From positions 283,813-347,812 of the forward strand of contig CAVWDE010000010.1 of NCBI GenBank assembly GCA_963753685.1: a stretch of 64,000 bases of DNA, written 5' to 3'. A program made the position numbers and the translations under genes. Below, in pieces: positions 17,308-25,180 of this stretch. The notes under the pieces are model-generated. The model searched no databases. It saw only the letters and a list, made by a program, of their open reading frames with translations, and was not told the DNA's origin. Position 1 is the first letter of the stretch. Every line of letters starts with the position of its first letter. This stretch comes from DATAOG01 sp963753685. Lineage in GTDB: Bacteria > Pseudomonadota > Alphaproteobacteria > Geminicoccales > Geminicoccaceae.

Positions 17308-18441
17308 TCAGACCACGGCCGCCAGCACCGCGAACAGGCGGTCGAGGTCGGCGTCGTCGTTGTAGAGGTGCGGCGTGACCCGCAGCGAGGCACCGCGCAG
17401 ACTGACGTAGACCCGCTCCTGCGCCAGTCGCTCCGGCAGCCCCGCCGGCATGCCTGCCGGGAAACCGAGGCCGAGATAGTGGCCGGCCCGCCGGTCGGCG
17501 GGCATCGAAGTGAGCCCGAGCGACGCCGCCCGCCGGGCAATCGCCGCGGTCTTGGCGGCCAGCGTTGCGGCGATCGCCGGCACGCCCCAGGCCAGCAGCT
17601 GCTGCAGCCCGATGATACTGACCGGCAGGAGCGCGAAGTTGGAGCGCTCGCCGACATCGAACCGCCTGGCTCCCGGCTGGTAGCGCTCGGAATAGTCGAT
17701 CAGGCGGGCGAAATCCTGGCTGGCCTCCCGGGCGATCCAGGTCTGCTCGAGCGGCCGGCCGCCCTGGTGCTGGGGGGCGACGTAGAGATAGCCGAGGCTG
17801 TAGGGGCCGAGCAGCCATTTGTAGCCGGCGCAGACCACATAGTCCGGGCGCACGCGCGCGAGATCGAGCGGCAGGGCGCCCAGCGACTGGGTGGCATCGA
17901 GCACGAGCGCGCTTTCGACCTCGCGGCAGCGTTCGCCGATCAGGGCCAGGTCGAGCAGGCCGCCATCGGTCCAATGACAGTGCGGCAGCGCGGCAATCTT
18001 GACCCGCTCGTCGAGCGCCGCGAGCACGGCCGCGGTCCAGTCGCCATCCGCGGGTCGCGCAATGGTCAGGACCTCGCCGCCCCGCTGCTTGGCGAGCTCC
18101 CGCCAGGCGAAGACATTGGACGGGAACTGCTCGGCCAGCACCAGGATGCGTCCGCCCTTACCGAGCGGCAGGTTGGCGGCGGCAACCGCGAGGCCGTAGC
18201 TGGCCGCCGGCACGATCGCGATGGCCTCGGCGCTGGCGCCGAGCAGCTCTGCGAACAGCACCCGCGCCCGCTCGCTGTCGGCGAAGAAGTCGGCTGCGGT
18301 GATCGTCCAGGGCCGGCACTTGCGGGCGATCGCCTCGGCGCCGACCGCCGCCGACCGCTTCAGGATCGGCGACATGTAGGCGCAGTTCAGGTAGGCGACG
18401 TCACCCGGCAGGTCGAACAGATGGCGCTGGCAGGGGATCAT
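17308..18441 (-). CDS. PLP-dependent class V aminotransferase / cysteine desulfurase-like enzyme
   Basis: A 377-residue fold-type I PLP enzyme. The start is the ATG at 18441 (MIPCQRHLFDLPGDVAYLNCA), which overlaps the stop of the upstream thioesterase gene as ATGA, so translation is probably coupled. Family marks are YLNCAYMSP at the N-terminus, DATQSLGALPLDL (the cofactor-ring aspartate) and CAGYKWLLGPYSLGYLY with the Schiff-base lysine. It belongs to the isopenicillin-N epimerase / cysteine desulfurase-like branch, and the actual substrate is unknown. The conserved C-terminal catalytic Cys loop of true IscS/SufS is not evident, so a housekeeping desulfurase is unlikely. Confidence 0.9.
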   Translation of the reverse strand: MIPCQRHLFDLPGDVAYLNCAYMSPILKRSAAVGAEAIARKCRPWTITAADFFADSERARVLFAELLGASAEAIAIVPAASYGLAVAAANLPLGKGGRILVLAEQFPSNVFAWRELAKQRGGEVLTIARPADGDWTAAVLAALDERVKIAALPHCHWTDGGLLDLALIGERCREVESALVLDATQSLGALPLDLARVRPDYVVCAGYKWLLGPYSLGYLYVAPQHQGGRPLEQTWIAREASQDFARLIDYSERYQPGARRFDVGERSNFALLPVSIIGLQQLLAWGVPAIAATLAAKTAAIARRAASLGLTSMPADRRAGHYLGLGFPAGMPAGLPERLAQERVYVSLRGASLRVTPHLYNDDADLDRLFAVLAAVV

Positions 18442-18899
18442 GGCCGGATGCTGCCCGCTGCCCTGGTCGGGATGCAGATCAAGGACGACAACAGCACCGC
18501 GCACAGGGTGTCGACGCCGTCGCGGCGGCAGAACGCCTCGGCGGTGGCGACGGTAAGCGTCCGCCCGGGCTTGATCACCCGCCCGCGCGCGATCAGGCGC
18601 TCGCCCTCGGCGGCGGCGACGAAGTTGACCTTGTACTCGGTGGTCAGCACGTCGGTGCCGGGCGGCATCAGGCTGTAGGCGGCATAGCCGCCGGCGCAAT
18701 CCAGCATGGCGCCGATCAGGGCGCCGTGGAAGAAGCCCTGCTGCTGGGTCAGCCTGGAATGGGCGGCCGCCTCGAGCTCGCAGGTCCCGGGGCCCAGCGC
18801 CGTGAGCTCGATGCCGAGCGCCTGCATCAGGCCTTGCTTGGCGAAGCTCGCGCGCACGACGGCGGCAAAGTCGGGGTTCTGCGGCTCGAAGTCGCTCAT
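18438..18899 (-). CDS. PaaI-family hotdog thioesterase
   Basis: A 153-residue protein starting at MSDFEPQNPDF (ATG at 18899); a start 13 codons earlier is possible but adds a non-conserved tail. It has the PaaI/DUF4442 hotdog pattern: LGPGTCELEAAAHSRLTQQQGFFHGALIGAMLDCAGGYAA (the HGA..D active-site helix) and EYKVNFVAAAEGERLIARGRVIKPGRTLTVATAEAF. Such enzymes hydrolyse acyl- or aryl-CoA thioesters. It is the first gene of a two-gene operon with the aminotransferase (4-base ATGA overlap). The acyl group handled is unknown. Confidence 0.9.
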   Translation of the reverse strand: MSDFEPQNPDFAAVVRASFAKQGLMQALGIELTALGPGTCELEAAAHSRLTQQQGFFHGALIGAMLDCAGGYAAYSLMPPGTDVLTTEYKVNFVAAAEGERLIARGRVIKPGRTLTVATAEAFCRRDGVDTLCAVLLSSLICIPTRAAGSIRP

Positions 18900-19007
18900 G
18901 CTCGCCAGGGCCAAGGCAGGGCTGGACAAAGACGCCACGGTTCGGCCACAGGATCACAGCGGCCGGCCGGGCCTGTCAACGTCTTGAACCAGCGGAAAGG
19001 GAACCTG

Positions 19008-19637
19008 ATGCCGAGCTCTGCCGCGAGACCCGTGGTGGTGTTCGATCTGGGCGGCGTGCTGATCGACTGGAACCCGCGCTACCTCTATCGCCAGTTGATC
19101 GACGACGAGGCCGAGATCGAGCGCTTCCTGACCGAGGTCTGCCACACGGCCTGGAATGAGGAGCAGGACCGCGGCCGGACCTTCGCCGAAGCGGTCGAGG
19201 AAGCGGCCGCGCGCCATCCGGGCGAGCGCGCGCTGATCGAGGCCTACCACCACCGCTGGCACGACATGCTGGGAGGCCCGATCCCGGGCAGTGTCAGCAT
19301 TCTCGAAGAGCTGAAGCAGGCCGGCTTTGAGCTCCGCGCGCTCACCAACTGGTCGGTTGAAAAATTCCCGATCGCCCGCGAGCGCTACCAGTTCCTCTCC
19401 TGGTTCGAAAGCATCCTGGTCTCGGGCGAGGTCCGCCTGATCAAGCCCGATCCCCGCATTTTCCATCTGCTCCTCGAAAGCATCGGCCGCCCCGCTGCCG
19501 ACTGCATCTACATCGACGACAACGCCAAGAACGTCACTGCCGCCGCCGCGCTCGGCTTCGATGCCATCCACTTCCAGGGACCGGAGCTGCTCCGCCAGGA
19601 TCTGGTCCGGCGCGGAGCCTTGAGCGGACAAGACTGA
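19008..19637 (+). CDS. HAD-superfamily hydrolase (YihX/haloacid-dehalogenase type)
   Basis: A 209-residue HAD phosphatase. The ATG at 19008 follows GGAAAGGGAACC and starts MPSSAARPVVVFDLGGVLIDW. Motif I is FDLGGVL (the nucleophile Asp), motif II is LTNWS, motif III lysine is in IKPDPRIF and motif IV is YIDDNAKNV. The all-helical cap between motifs I and II is of subfamily C1. Relatives dephosphorylate small sugar phosphates or nucleotides; the substrate here is not predictable. The Ntn hydrolase gene starts one base after its stop, so the two are probably cotranscribed. Confidence 0.93.
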   Translation: MPSSAARPVVVFDLGGVLIDWNPRYLYRQLIDDEAEIERFLTEVCHTAWNEEQDRGRTFAEAVEEAAARHPGERALIEAYHHRWHDMLGGPIPGSVSILEELKQAGFELRALTNWSVEKFPIARERYQFLSWFESILVSGEVRLIKPDPRIFHLLLESIGRPAADCIYIDDNAKNVTAAAALGFDAIHFQGPELLRQDLVRRGALSGQD

Positions 19638-19638
19638 C

Positions 19639-22017
19639 TTGCGCCGCCTCGGCCGCTGGCTCGGTTGGGCGCTGCTCGGCCTCGTGGTGCTGAGCGTCGC
19701 GGGGCTGGGTGGCGGATACCTGTGGCTGCGGCAGTCCCTGCCGCAGCTCGATGGCGAGATCCGGGTGGCCGGGCTGGAGGCGTCGGTCACGGTCGTGCGC
19801 GATCAGTGGGCGATCCCGCACATCGAAGCGGAGAGCTTCGAGGATGCGGTCTTCGGGCTCGGCTTCGTCCATGCCCAGGACCGACTCTGGCAGATGGAGT
19901 TCCAGCGGCGGGTCGGCGCCGGGCGGCTGGCCGAGATCGTGGGCGCGGCGGCGGTGCCGACCGATCGCTTCATGCGCACGCTCGGGCTCTATCGTCGGGC
20001 GGCGGCCAGCTTTGCCCATCTGGCGCCCGCGACCCGCGCCTGGCTCGAGGCCTACGCCGCGGGCGTCAATGCCTATCTCGCGACCCGGCGCGGGCCCCTG
20101 CCGCCGGAGTTCCTGATCCTCCGCTATGACGAGGTCGAGCCCTGGACGCCCGCGGACAGCCTGGTCTGGCTGCGCCTGATGGCGCTCGATCTCGGCACCA
20201 ACTACCTGGACGAGCTCCTGCGCGCGCGGCTCAGCACGCGGCTCACCGACGCACAGATCGCGGACATCTGGCCGGACTATCCGAACGACGCGCCGGTCAC
20301 GCTGGCGGCGCTGACCAAGGGTCTCGGGCTGGCGGCGCTGGCATCGGTGCTGCCCGCGCCAAGCGCGCCCAGGGACGGCTCCAACGCCTGGGCGCTGGCC
20401 GGCAGCCGGACGCGCACCGGGGCGCCCCTTCTGGCCAACGATCCCCATCTCGGGCTGGAGGCGCCGGGCATCTGGTATCTCGCGCATCTGAAGACGCCGG
20501 AGGGCGAGGTCATCGGCGCGACGCTGCCGGGCGTGCCGGCGGTCGTGCTCGGCCACAATGGCACCATCGCCTGGGGCTTCACCAACACCGGCGCCGACGT
20601 CGAGGACCTGTTCGTCGAGCGGCTCGATGCCAAGGATGCCGGCCGCTACCTGACGCCGGACGGCTCGGCACCGTTCGCGGTCCGGGACGAGCTCATCAAG
20701 GTCAAGGGCGGCGAGCCGATCTCCATCCAGGTGCGCGAGACCCGGCACGGGCCGGTGCTCTCGGACGTGCTGCCGGACGCGAGCACGATCTTCGGCAAGG
20801 ATCGGGTGCTGGCGCTCGCCTGGACCGGGCTGGCCGAGGACGATCGCACCGCGGACGCGCTGGTCGCGCTCGACCAGGCCAGGGACTGGGCGGGCTTCGT
20901 TGAGGCGACCCGAGCGGTCGGCGCACCCATGCAGAACATCCTGTACGCCGACACCGGGGGCCACATCGGCTTCATCGCGCCCGGGCGGGTGCCGATCCGG
21001 CGCCAGGGCGACGGCCGCTGGCCCGCCCCGGGCTGGAGCGGCGACCACGACTGGCAGGGTTGGGTGCCCTTCGACGCCCTGCCGCGCGTGCTCGACCCCA
21101 AGGATGGCCGGCTGTTCAACGCCAACAACAAGGTCGTGCCGGACGGCTACCCCTATCTTTTGACCGCGGACTGGGAGGCGTCCTATCGGGCGCGCCGACT
21201 GGCCGAGCTCCTCCAGGGCAGCGGCTTCGACCTCGCCGACTTCGCGGCGATCCAGGCCGACCAGTATTCGCCGCTGGCGGCCGACCTGCTGCCGGTGATG
21301 CTCGAGGCCAAGCCCGCAAGCGAGGCGGCGGCCGCGGCCATGCGCGAGCTTCGGGCCTGGGACCGGGTGATGCGCCCGGACGGGCGGGCGCCGCTCCTGT
21401 TCGCGGCCTGGTACCGCGAGCTGTCGCGGCTGATCCAGGCCGACGAGCTCGGCCCCCTGTTCCCCGCCTTCTGGGCGGTGCGGCCGCGGTTCATGGAGCA
21501 GATTTTGAAGCGGCGCCCGGTCTGGTGCGACGACATCCGGACCCAGGCGGTCGAGACCTGCGCCGCACTCGCGAGCCAGGCGCTCGAGCGGGCGCTCGCC
21601 GACCTCGCCCACCGCTATGGCGCGGACCAGGGGCACTGGCGCTGGGGCGACGCGCATCCGGCGCGCATGACGCACCCCATTCTCGGCCAGCTACCGCTGC
21701 TCGGCCGGCTGTTCAACATCGAAGTGCCGAGCGGCGGTGGCGACACCACGGTCGACGTCGGGCACTTCGCGCCCCGCGACGAGGCGCATCCCTTCGCCAG
21801 CATCCACGCCGCCACCTACCGCGGGCTGTACGACCTGGCCGACCTCGACCGCTCGCGCTGGATCGCCGCGACCGGCCAGTCGGGCAACCCGTTGTCCGGG
21901 CACTATCGCGACCTCACGAGGCTCTGGGCGCGGGGCGAGACGGTGCTGATGACGCGCCGCCCGGAAGCCTACGGCAGGGGCGCGATCGGCCGGCTGCGAC
22001 TGGGACCCGGCGGGTGA
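19639..22017 (+). CDS. Penicillin-acylase-family Ntn hydrolase (membrane-anchored)
   Basis: A 792-residue precursor of the penicillin acylase / acyl-homoserine-lactone acylase family. The only plausible start is TTG at 19639, one base after the previous stop, and it gives an N-terminal signal anchor (WLGWALLGLVVLSVAGLGGGYLWL). The alpha part has the DQWAIPHIEAES and GFVHAQDRLWQMEFQRR segments. The autocatalytic cleavage site is G-Ser248-N-A-W, the serine becoming the beta-subunit nucleophile. HNGTIAWGFTN and the C-terminal GGGDTTVDVGHF are also typical. Members deacylate beta-lactams, AHL signals or other amides. With DSF signalling genes nearby a signal-degrading role is tempting, but there is no direct evidence for it. 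Confidence 0.93.
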   Translation: MRRLGRWLGWALLGLVVLSVAGLGGGYLWLRQSLPQLDGEIRVAGLEASVTVVRDQWAIPHIEAESFEDAVFGLGFVHAQDRLWQMEFQRRVGAGRLAEIVGAAAVPTDRFMRTLGLYRRAAASFAHLAPATRAWLEAYAAGVNAYLATRRGPLPPEFLILRYDEVEPWTPADSLVWLRLMALDLGTNYLDELLRARLSTRLTDAQIADIWPDYPNDAPVTLAALTKGLGLAALASVLPAPSAPRDGSNAWALAGSRTRTGAPLLANDPHLGLEAPGIWYLAHLKTPEGEVIGATLPGVPAVVLGHNGTIAWGFTNTGADVEDLFVERLDAKDAGRYLTPDGSAPFAVRDELIKVKGGEPISIQVRETRHGPVLSDVLPDASTIFGKDRVLALAWTGLAEDDRTADALVALDQARDWAGFVEATRAVGAPMQNILYADTGGHIGFIAPGRVPIRRQGDGRWPAPGWSGDHDWQGWVPFDALPRVLDPKDGRLFNANNKVVPDGYPYLLTADWEASYRARRLAELLQGSGFDLADFAAIQADQYSPLAADLLPVMLEAKPASEAAAAAMRELRAWDRVMRPDGRAPLLFAAWYRELSRLIQADELGPLFPAFWAVRPRFMEQILKRRPVWCDDIRTQAVETCAALASQALERALADLAHRYGADQGHWRWGDAHPARMTHPILGQLPLLGRLFNIEVPSGGGDTTVDVGHFAPRDEAHPFASIHAATYRGLYDLADLDRSRWIAATGQSGNPLSGHYRDLTRLWARGETVLMTRRPEAYGRGAIGRLRLGPGG

Positions 22018-22446
22018 TCGGGGCGCTTCGCGATGGGGCGGCATTTGGTCGCAGTATGAGCTCTTTTTGCACAGGCCGACCCGTAGTCCGGGAAGTTCGC
22101 GTAGCGCGCGATGAAAAGTCGTCAACAGCCTGTGGATAAAAGCGTCTTTCCCCTGTCGGTTGTATCGATCCGAAGACCTGAATCGGCCCTCTGGGTCGCC
22201 CGGGTGATCGGGGAGGACTCGGGCTTTTGCTGCCTGGGCAATCACTTGGCCGACCCAACAACATAGGCAATTCGTACAACTTGCAGGGCTCAGAGCGCTC
22301 GCCCTGGCGGCCCCGCGCCGCCGACAGCATTTTTCTCTAGCGCAGTGGTTTCGAGTGGGCCTATTTTACCTCGCGTAGTCCCATCCCATCCGAAACTCAC
22401 GTTGAGCGGGAAACCCGTATCAGCGGGCCGTGGAGTCGCACCGACA
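22018..22446. other. Intergenic region upstream of the XRE regulator (429 bases)
   Basis: No gene was recognised. The region contains one exact DnaA-box nonamer (TGTGGATAA at 22131-22139, the reverse complement of TTATCCACA) but no cluster of boxes and no AT-rich unwinding element beside it. The promoter of the downstream regulator should lie in 22330-22446, where the sequence is locally less GC-rich, but I cannot fix its elements. Confidence 0.4.
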
Positions 22447-22869
22447 ATGACCCAACTTGCCAGCAAGGTAGCCAGTCGCGGGGTCGGGGGCCGAAGTCGC
22501 GCCCTCGACGTCGACCGATTCGTCAGCCTGCGCATCCGTCAGCGGCGCATCATGCTCGGCCTCACCCAACAGCAGATGGCCGAGCTGATCGGCGTCACCT
22601 ATCAGCAGGCGCACAAGTACGAGACCGGGATCAATCGGATCTCGGCCGGCCGGCTGTATCAGATCGCGCGCGCGCTCGGGGTCGAGATCAGCCACTTCTT
22701 CGAGGACGTCGAGCCGGGCAGCAGCACCACCCGCAATCAGGAGCTGATGCCGCAGCAACGCATGCTCCTGGAGCTGGCGCGCAATTTCGCCGCGATCAAG
22801 AGCCGCAAGCACCAGGAGGCGCTCTGTCACCTGGCCCGGGTCCTGAGCGACGGCGACGCGCGCCATTAG
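22447..22869 (+). CDS. XRE-family helix-turn-helix transcriptional regulator
   Basis: A 141-residue regulator. The start chosen is ATG at 22447 (MTQLASKVASRG); the frame is open upstream to another start. The Cro/C1 HTH covers about residues 24-80: VSLRIRQRRIMLGLTQQQMAELIGVTYQQAHKYETGINRISAGRLYQIARALGV, followed by the dimer-facing EISHFFEDV. This exact style of single-HTH protein is very common in alphaproteobacteria. Targets are unknown, and autoregulation through the 429-base upstream gap is plausible. It is convergent with the CorA-like gene 24 bases away. Confidence 0.94.
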   Translation: MTQLASKVASRGVGGRSRALDVDRFVSLRIRQRRIMLGLTQQQMAELIGVTYQQAHKYETGINRISAGRLYQIARALGVEISHFFEDVEPGSSTTRNQELMPQQRMLLELARNFAAIKSRKHQEALCHLARVLSDGDARH

Positions 22870-22893
22870 CCGCGAGCGGGTCCGGGGATCCCT

Positions 22894-23952
22894 CTAGCGA
22901 CGGAGCGCGCCCAACAGCCAAAGGACCAGATAGACCAGGACCGGCGAGGCCGCGATCAGCAGCATCCCGATCACGAAGCCAGAGGGGTTCTCGGTGAACG
23001 GCAGGCCGCCCAGGTTCATGCCGAAGATGCCGGCGATCACGCTCGGCGGCAGGAACAGGGCGGTGATCACCGACAGGATGTAGAGGTGCCGGTTGACCCG
23101 GCTGGCGATCCGCGAGTCGATCTCGTCCTGCAACAGTCGCGCCTGCTGCTGGATTGCGACGATGTCGCCGTCGAGGGCATCCAGACGCTGGGCGATGCGC
23201 GCTGCCGTCTCGAGCAGGGCCTGTGGCAGCCGGCCGGGAGGCTCGCGCTCGATCCGGTGGAACATGGCCCGCAACCCGCTGAGCTGGCGGTGCAGGTGAA
23301 CGCTGCGCCGGCAAATCGCCGCGAGCGCGCCCGGATCGGTTCCGCTGCGCTCGCCAAGGACGGCGTCCTCGATCGCTTCCAGGTCCTGGATCTGTGTGGC
23401 CGCGACCTCGGCGGCGGCGTCGGCGACGCCGCTCACGATCGCCTCCAGAAGGGCGACCGGCCCCCCCGCGACCTGGCCGGCCTCGACCGCCCGACGCGTC
23501 GAGTTCGGCGGCCTGTAGCGGTTGCTGGCGGCCACTGAGCAGGAAGCGGTCGGCAAGCACGAGATGGAGGCACGCCGTCCGGCTCGAGCTACGATCCAGC
23601 TGGCGGCGGAATCGTGCAGGACGCCCATCAGCAGGCCGTCCGCCACCAGCACCCGCTGGTGATGGTCGGGCGAGGTCATGATCTCGCGCGCCGCCGCCGG
23701 CAGGGCCGATTGGCTCGCGAGCCACTGGCAGGCGCGCCGGTCGACCAGATTCAGATGGAGCCAGCGGAAGCCCTCGCCAGGCAGCGCCAGATCGATCGGC
23801 TGATCGTCGGCAAGCCGTTCACCGCGGCCGGCCTCGTCGAACCGATATGCCCAGACGAGCCCCGGCACCGCCGGCCGCGCCACGATCGGGATGGCGGCGA
23901 TCGGCCTGCGGGCGACCGCAGCCTCGCCAGCCGGCACGGGATTCTGATCCAT
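22894..23952 (-). CDS. CorA-family divalent cation transporter (ZntB-like) with a compensated frameshift
   Basis: A 352-residue CorA/ZntB-type membrane protein. The C-terminal pore region is intact: two hydrophobic helices, with the first (YILSVITALFLPPSVIAGI) ending in the signature FGMN followed by LGGLPFTENP. The cytoplasmic alpha/beta domain is present too. Between about 23503 and 23576, however, the frame used by the long ORF reads ASISCLPTASCSVAASNRYRPP, while the neighbouring frame reads ACLHLVLADRFLLSGRQQPLQAAE, the expected ZntB-type segment. A one-base loss near 23576 and a one-base gain near 23503 therefore cancel out. Either this is a natural double frameshift changing about 24 residues of the soluble domain, or it is a pair of sequence errors. 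Substrate (Mg, Zn, Co or Ni) is unresolved. Confidence 0.85.
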   Translation of the reverse strand: MDQNPVPAGEAAVARRPIAAIPIVARPAVPGLVWAYRFDEAGRGERLADDQPIDLALPGEGFRWLHLNLVDRRACQWLASQSALPAAAREIMTSPDHHQRVLVADGLLMGVLHDSAASWIVARAGRRASISCLPTASCSVAASNRYRPPNSTRRAVEAGQVAGGPVALLEAIVSGVADAAAEVAATQIQDLEAIEDAVLGERSGTDPGALAAICRRSVHLHRQLSGLRAMFHRIEREPPGRLPQALLETAARIAQRLDALDGDIVAIQQQARLLQDEIDSRIASRVNRHLYILSVITALFLPPSVIAGIFGMNLGGLPFTENPSGFVIGMLLIAASPVLVYLVLWLLGALRR

Positions 23953-24026
23953 CCTCCCTCGTCGATCAACGCGACCCTCTAGGTTGATGAGATCTGGTGA
24001 CAGAACGATGATGGCGCCCTGCGGCG

Positions 24027-24713
24027 TCAGCGGGCCGAGGCCAGCTGGTGGGCGTAGCGGGCCGGCTCGGGCAGCCGGTAGGGGCCGGTGCAGGCGAGCG
24101 TCAGACGGAGCGCGCTCGCCAGACTGACCCGATGCCCGATCGAGACGAACAGCGGCTTGACGCCGGCGCGCGAGCGCAGCACGGCGCCGATCACCTGGTC
24201 CCGATCGTGGAGCAAGTCCCGATCGAGCAGCGGCGACCAGGCGCCGCGTGCGCTCGCAGGCTCCTCAAACGTCCCGATCAGGCGCGACTTGGCGACCCCG
24301 ATCGCGGGCACATCGAGCAGCCAGCCGAGATGGCAGGCGAGGCCGAAGCGGCGCGGATGGGCGAAGCCCTGACCGTCGCAGAGCAGGAGGTCGGGGGTCG
24401 TGGCGAGCGCCGCCAGGGCCTCGATGGCCGCCGGGATCTCGCGGAACGACAGCAGGCCCGGGACGTAGGGGAAGCGGGTCGGACAGCGGGCGAGCGCGCT
24501 CTCGACCAGGTCCAGCTCGGGCAGCCGGAGCACCGCGACCGCAGCCCGGGTGACCTCGCCCGCCTGCTCGAAGCCGATGTCGACCCCGGCGACCAGCGTG
24601 ACCTCGCCGAACCGGTCCTCAAGCTCGACCTCGCCGGCCAGCGCCAGCTGCAGCGCGCGCGCGTCTGCCGGGGTCAGATCCCAGGCGTGGAGATGGGCGG
24701 GCTTCAGCGGCAC
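24027..24713 (-). CDS. nfi: Endonuclease V (deoxyinosine 3' endonuclease)
   Basis: A 228-residue protein. The likely start is GTG at 24713, giving (M)PLKPAHLHAWDLTP; it overlaps the 3' end of the NUDIX gene by 10 bases. All endonuclease V landmarks are present: VAGVDIGF with catalytic Asp45, PYVPGLLSFREIPA with Glu92, CDGQGFAHPRRFGLACHLG with Asp113, and IGVAKSRLIG. The enzyme nicks DNA one base 3' of deoxyinosine, so it repairs deaminated adenine. Coupling to a NUDIX hydrolase suggests a small nucleotide-damage operon. GTG start and overlap are read from the sequence; the pairing of roles is inference. Confidence 0.95.
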   Translation of the reverse strand: MPLKPAHLHAWDLTPADARALQLALAGEVELEDRFGEVTLVAGVDIGFEQAGEVTRAAVAVLRLPELDLVESALARCPTRFPYVPGLLSFREIPAAIEALAALATTPDLLLCDGQGFAHPRRFGLACHLGWLLDVPAIGVAKSRLIGTFEEPASARGAWSPLLDRDLLHDRDQVIGAVLRSRAGVKPLFVSIGHRVSLASALRLTLACTGPYRLPEPARYAHQLASAR

Positions 24714-25141
24714 GCGCGCCGCTCGCGCGCGAGCCCGATGATCCGCAGGGTCTCCGACCAGAGCCCGAGCACGTGGGCCTCCTCGAGCGTGAACCAGCGG
24801 GCGTCGGCGGCATCGCCGCCCGGACGGAGGTCCTGCCCCTGCACCTCGGCGCTGAAGTCGATCAGGGTGTAATGATAGCGCACGCGCTCCCCCTCGCGCT
24901 CGATCAGGTCGACCACCGCGAGCACCTCGCCGACCTCGACCGCGAGGCCGGTCTCCTCCAGGACCTCGCGCTTCGCCGCCTCGGCGACCGTCTCGCCGAG
25001 CTTCTGCGCCCCGCCGGGCAGGCTCCAATGCCCGACCCGCGGCGGCTTGCCGCGCCGGATCAGCAGCAGATGCTCGCCGTGCCAGACGACGACGCCGACG
25101 CCGACCAGCGGCCTTGGCGGATACTCGCGGCTCGAGTTCAT
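24704..25141 (-). CDS. NUDIX hydrolase
   Basis: A 145-residue NUDIX protein, MNSSREYPPRPLVGVGVVVW. The Nudix box is complete: GAQKLGETVAEAAKREVLEETGL, with all glutamates of the REVxEE core. It resembles ADP-ribose pyrophosphatase / MutT-like housecleaning enzymes (GHWSLPGGAQKLGE, HYTLIDFSAEV). It would cleave a nucleoside diphosphate linked to another group, releasing a nucleoside monophosphate. It is the first gene of the pair with endonuclease V. Substrate is unassigned. Confidence 0.93.
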   Translation of the reverse strand: MNSSREYPPRPLVGVGVVVWHGEHLLLIRRGKPPRVGHWSLPGGAQKLGETVAEAAKREVLEETGLAVEVGEVLAVVDLIEREGERVRYHYTLIDFSAEVQGQDLRPGGDAADARWFTLEEAHVLGLWSETLRIIGLARERRACR

Positions 25142-25180
25142 GGCTCCGTGGTCGCAGCCGGCCGGGGTGCCGGCGCGGAT

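Noticed and set aside
22131..22139. Replication origin
   Set aside because: Only a single DnaA box, no cluster, no AT-rich unwinding region and no dnaA, dnaN, parAB or hemE-type neighbours.
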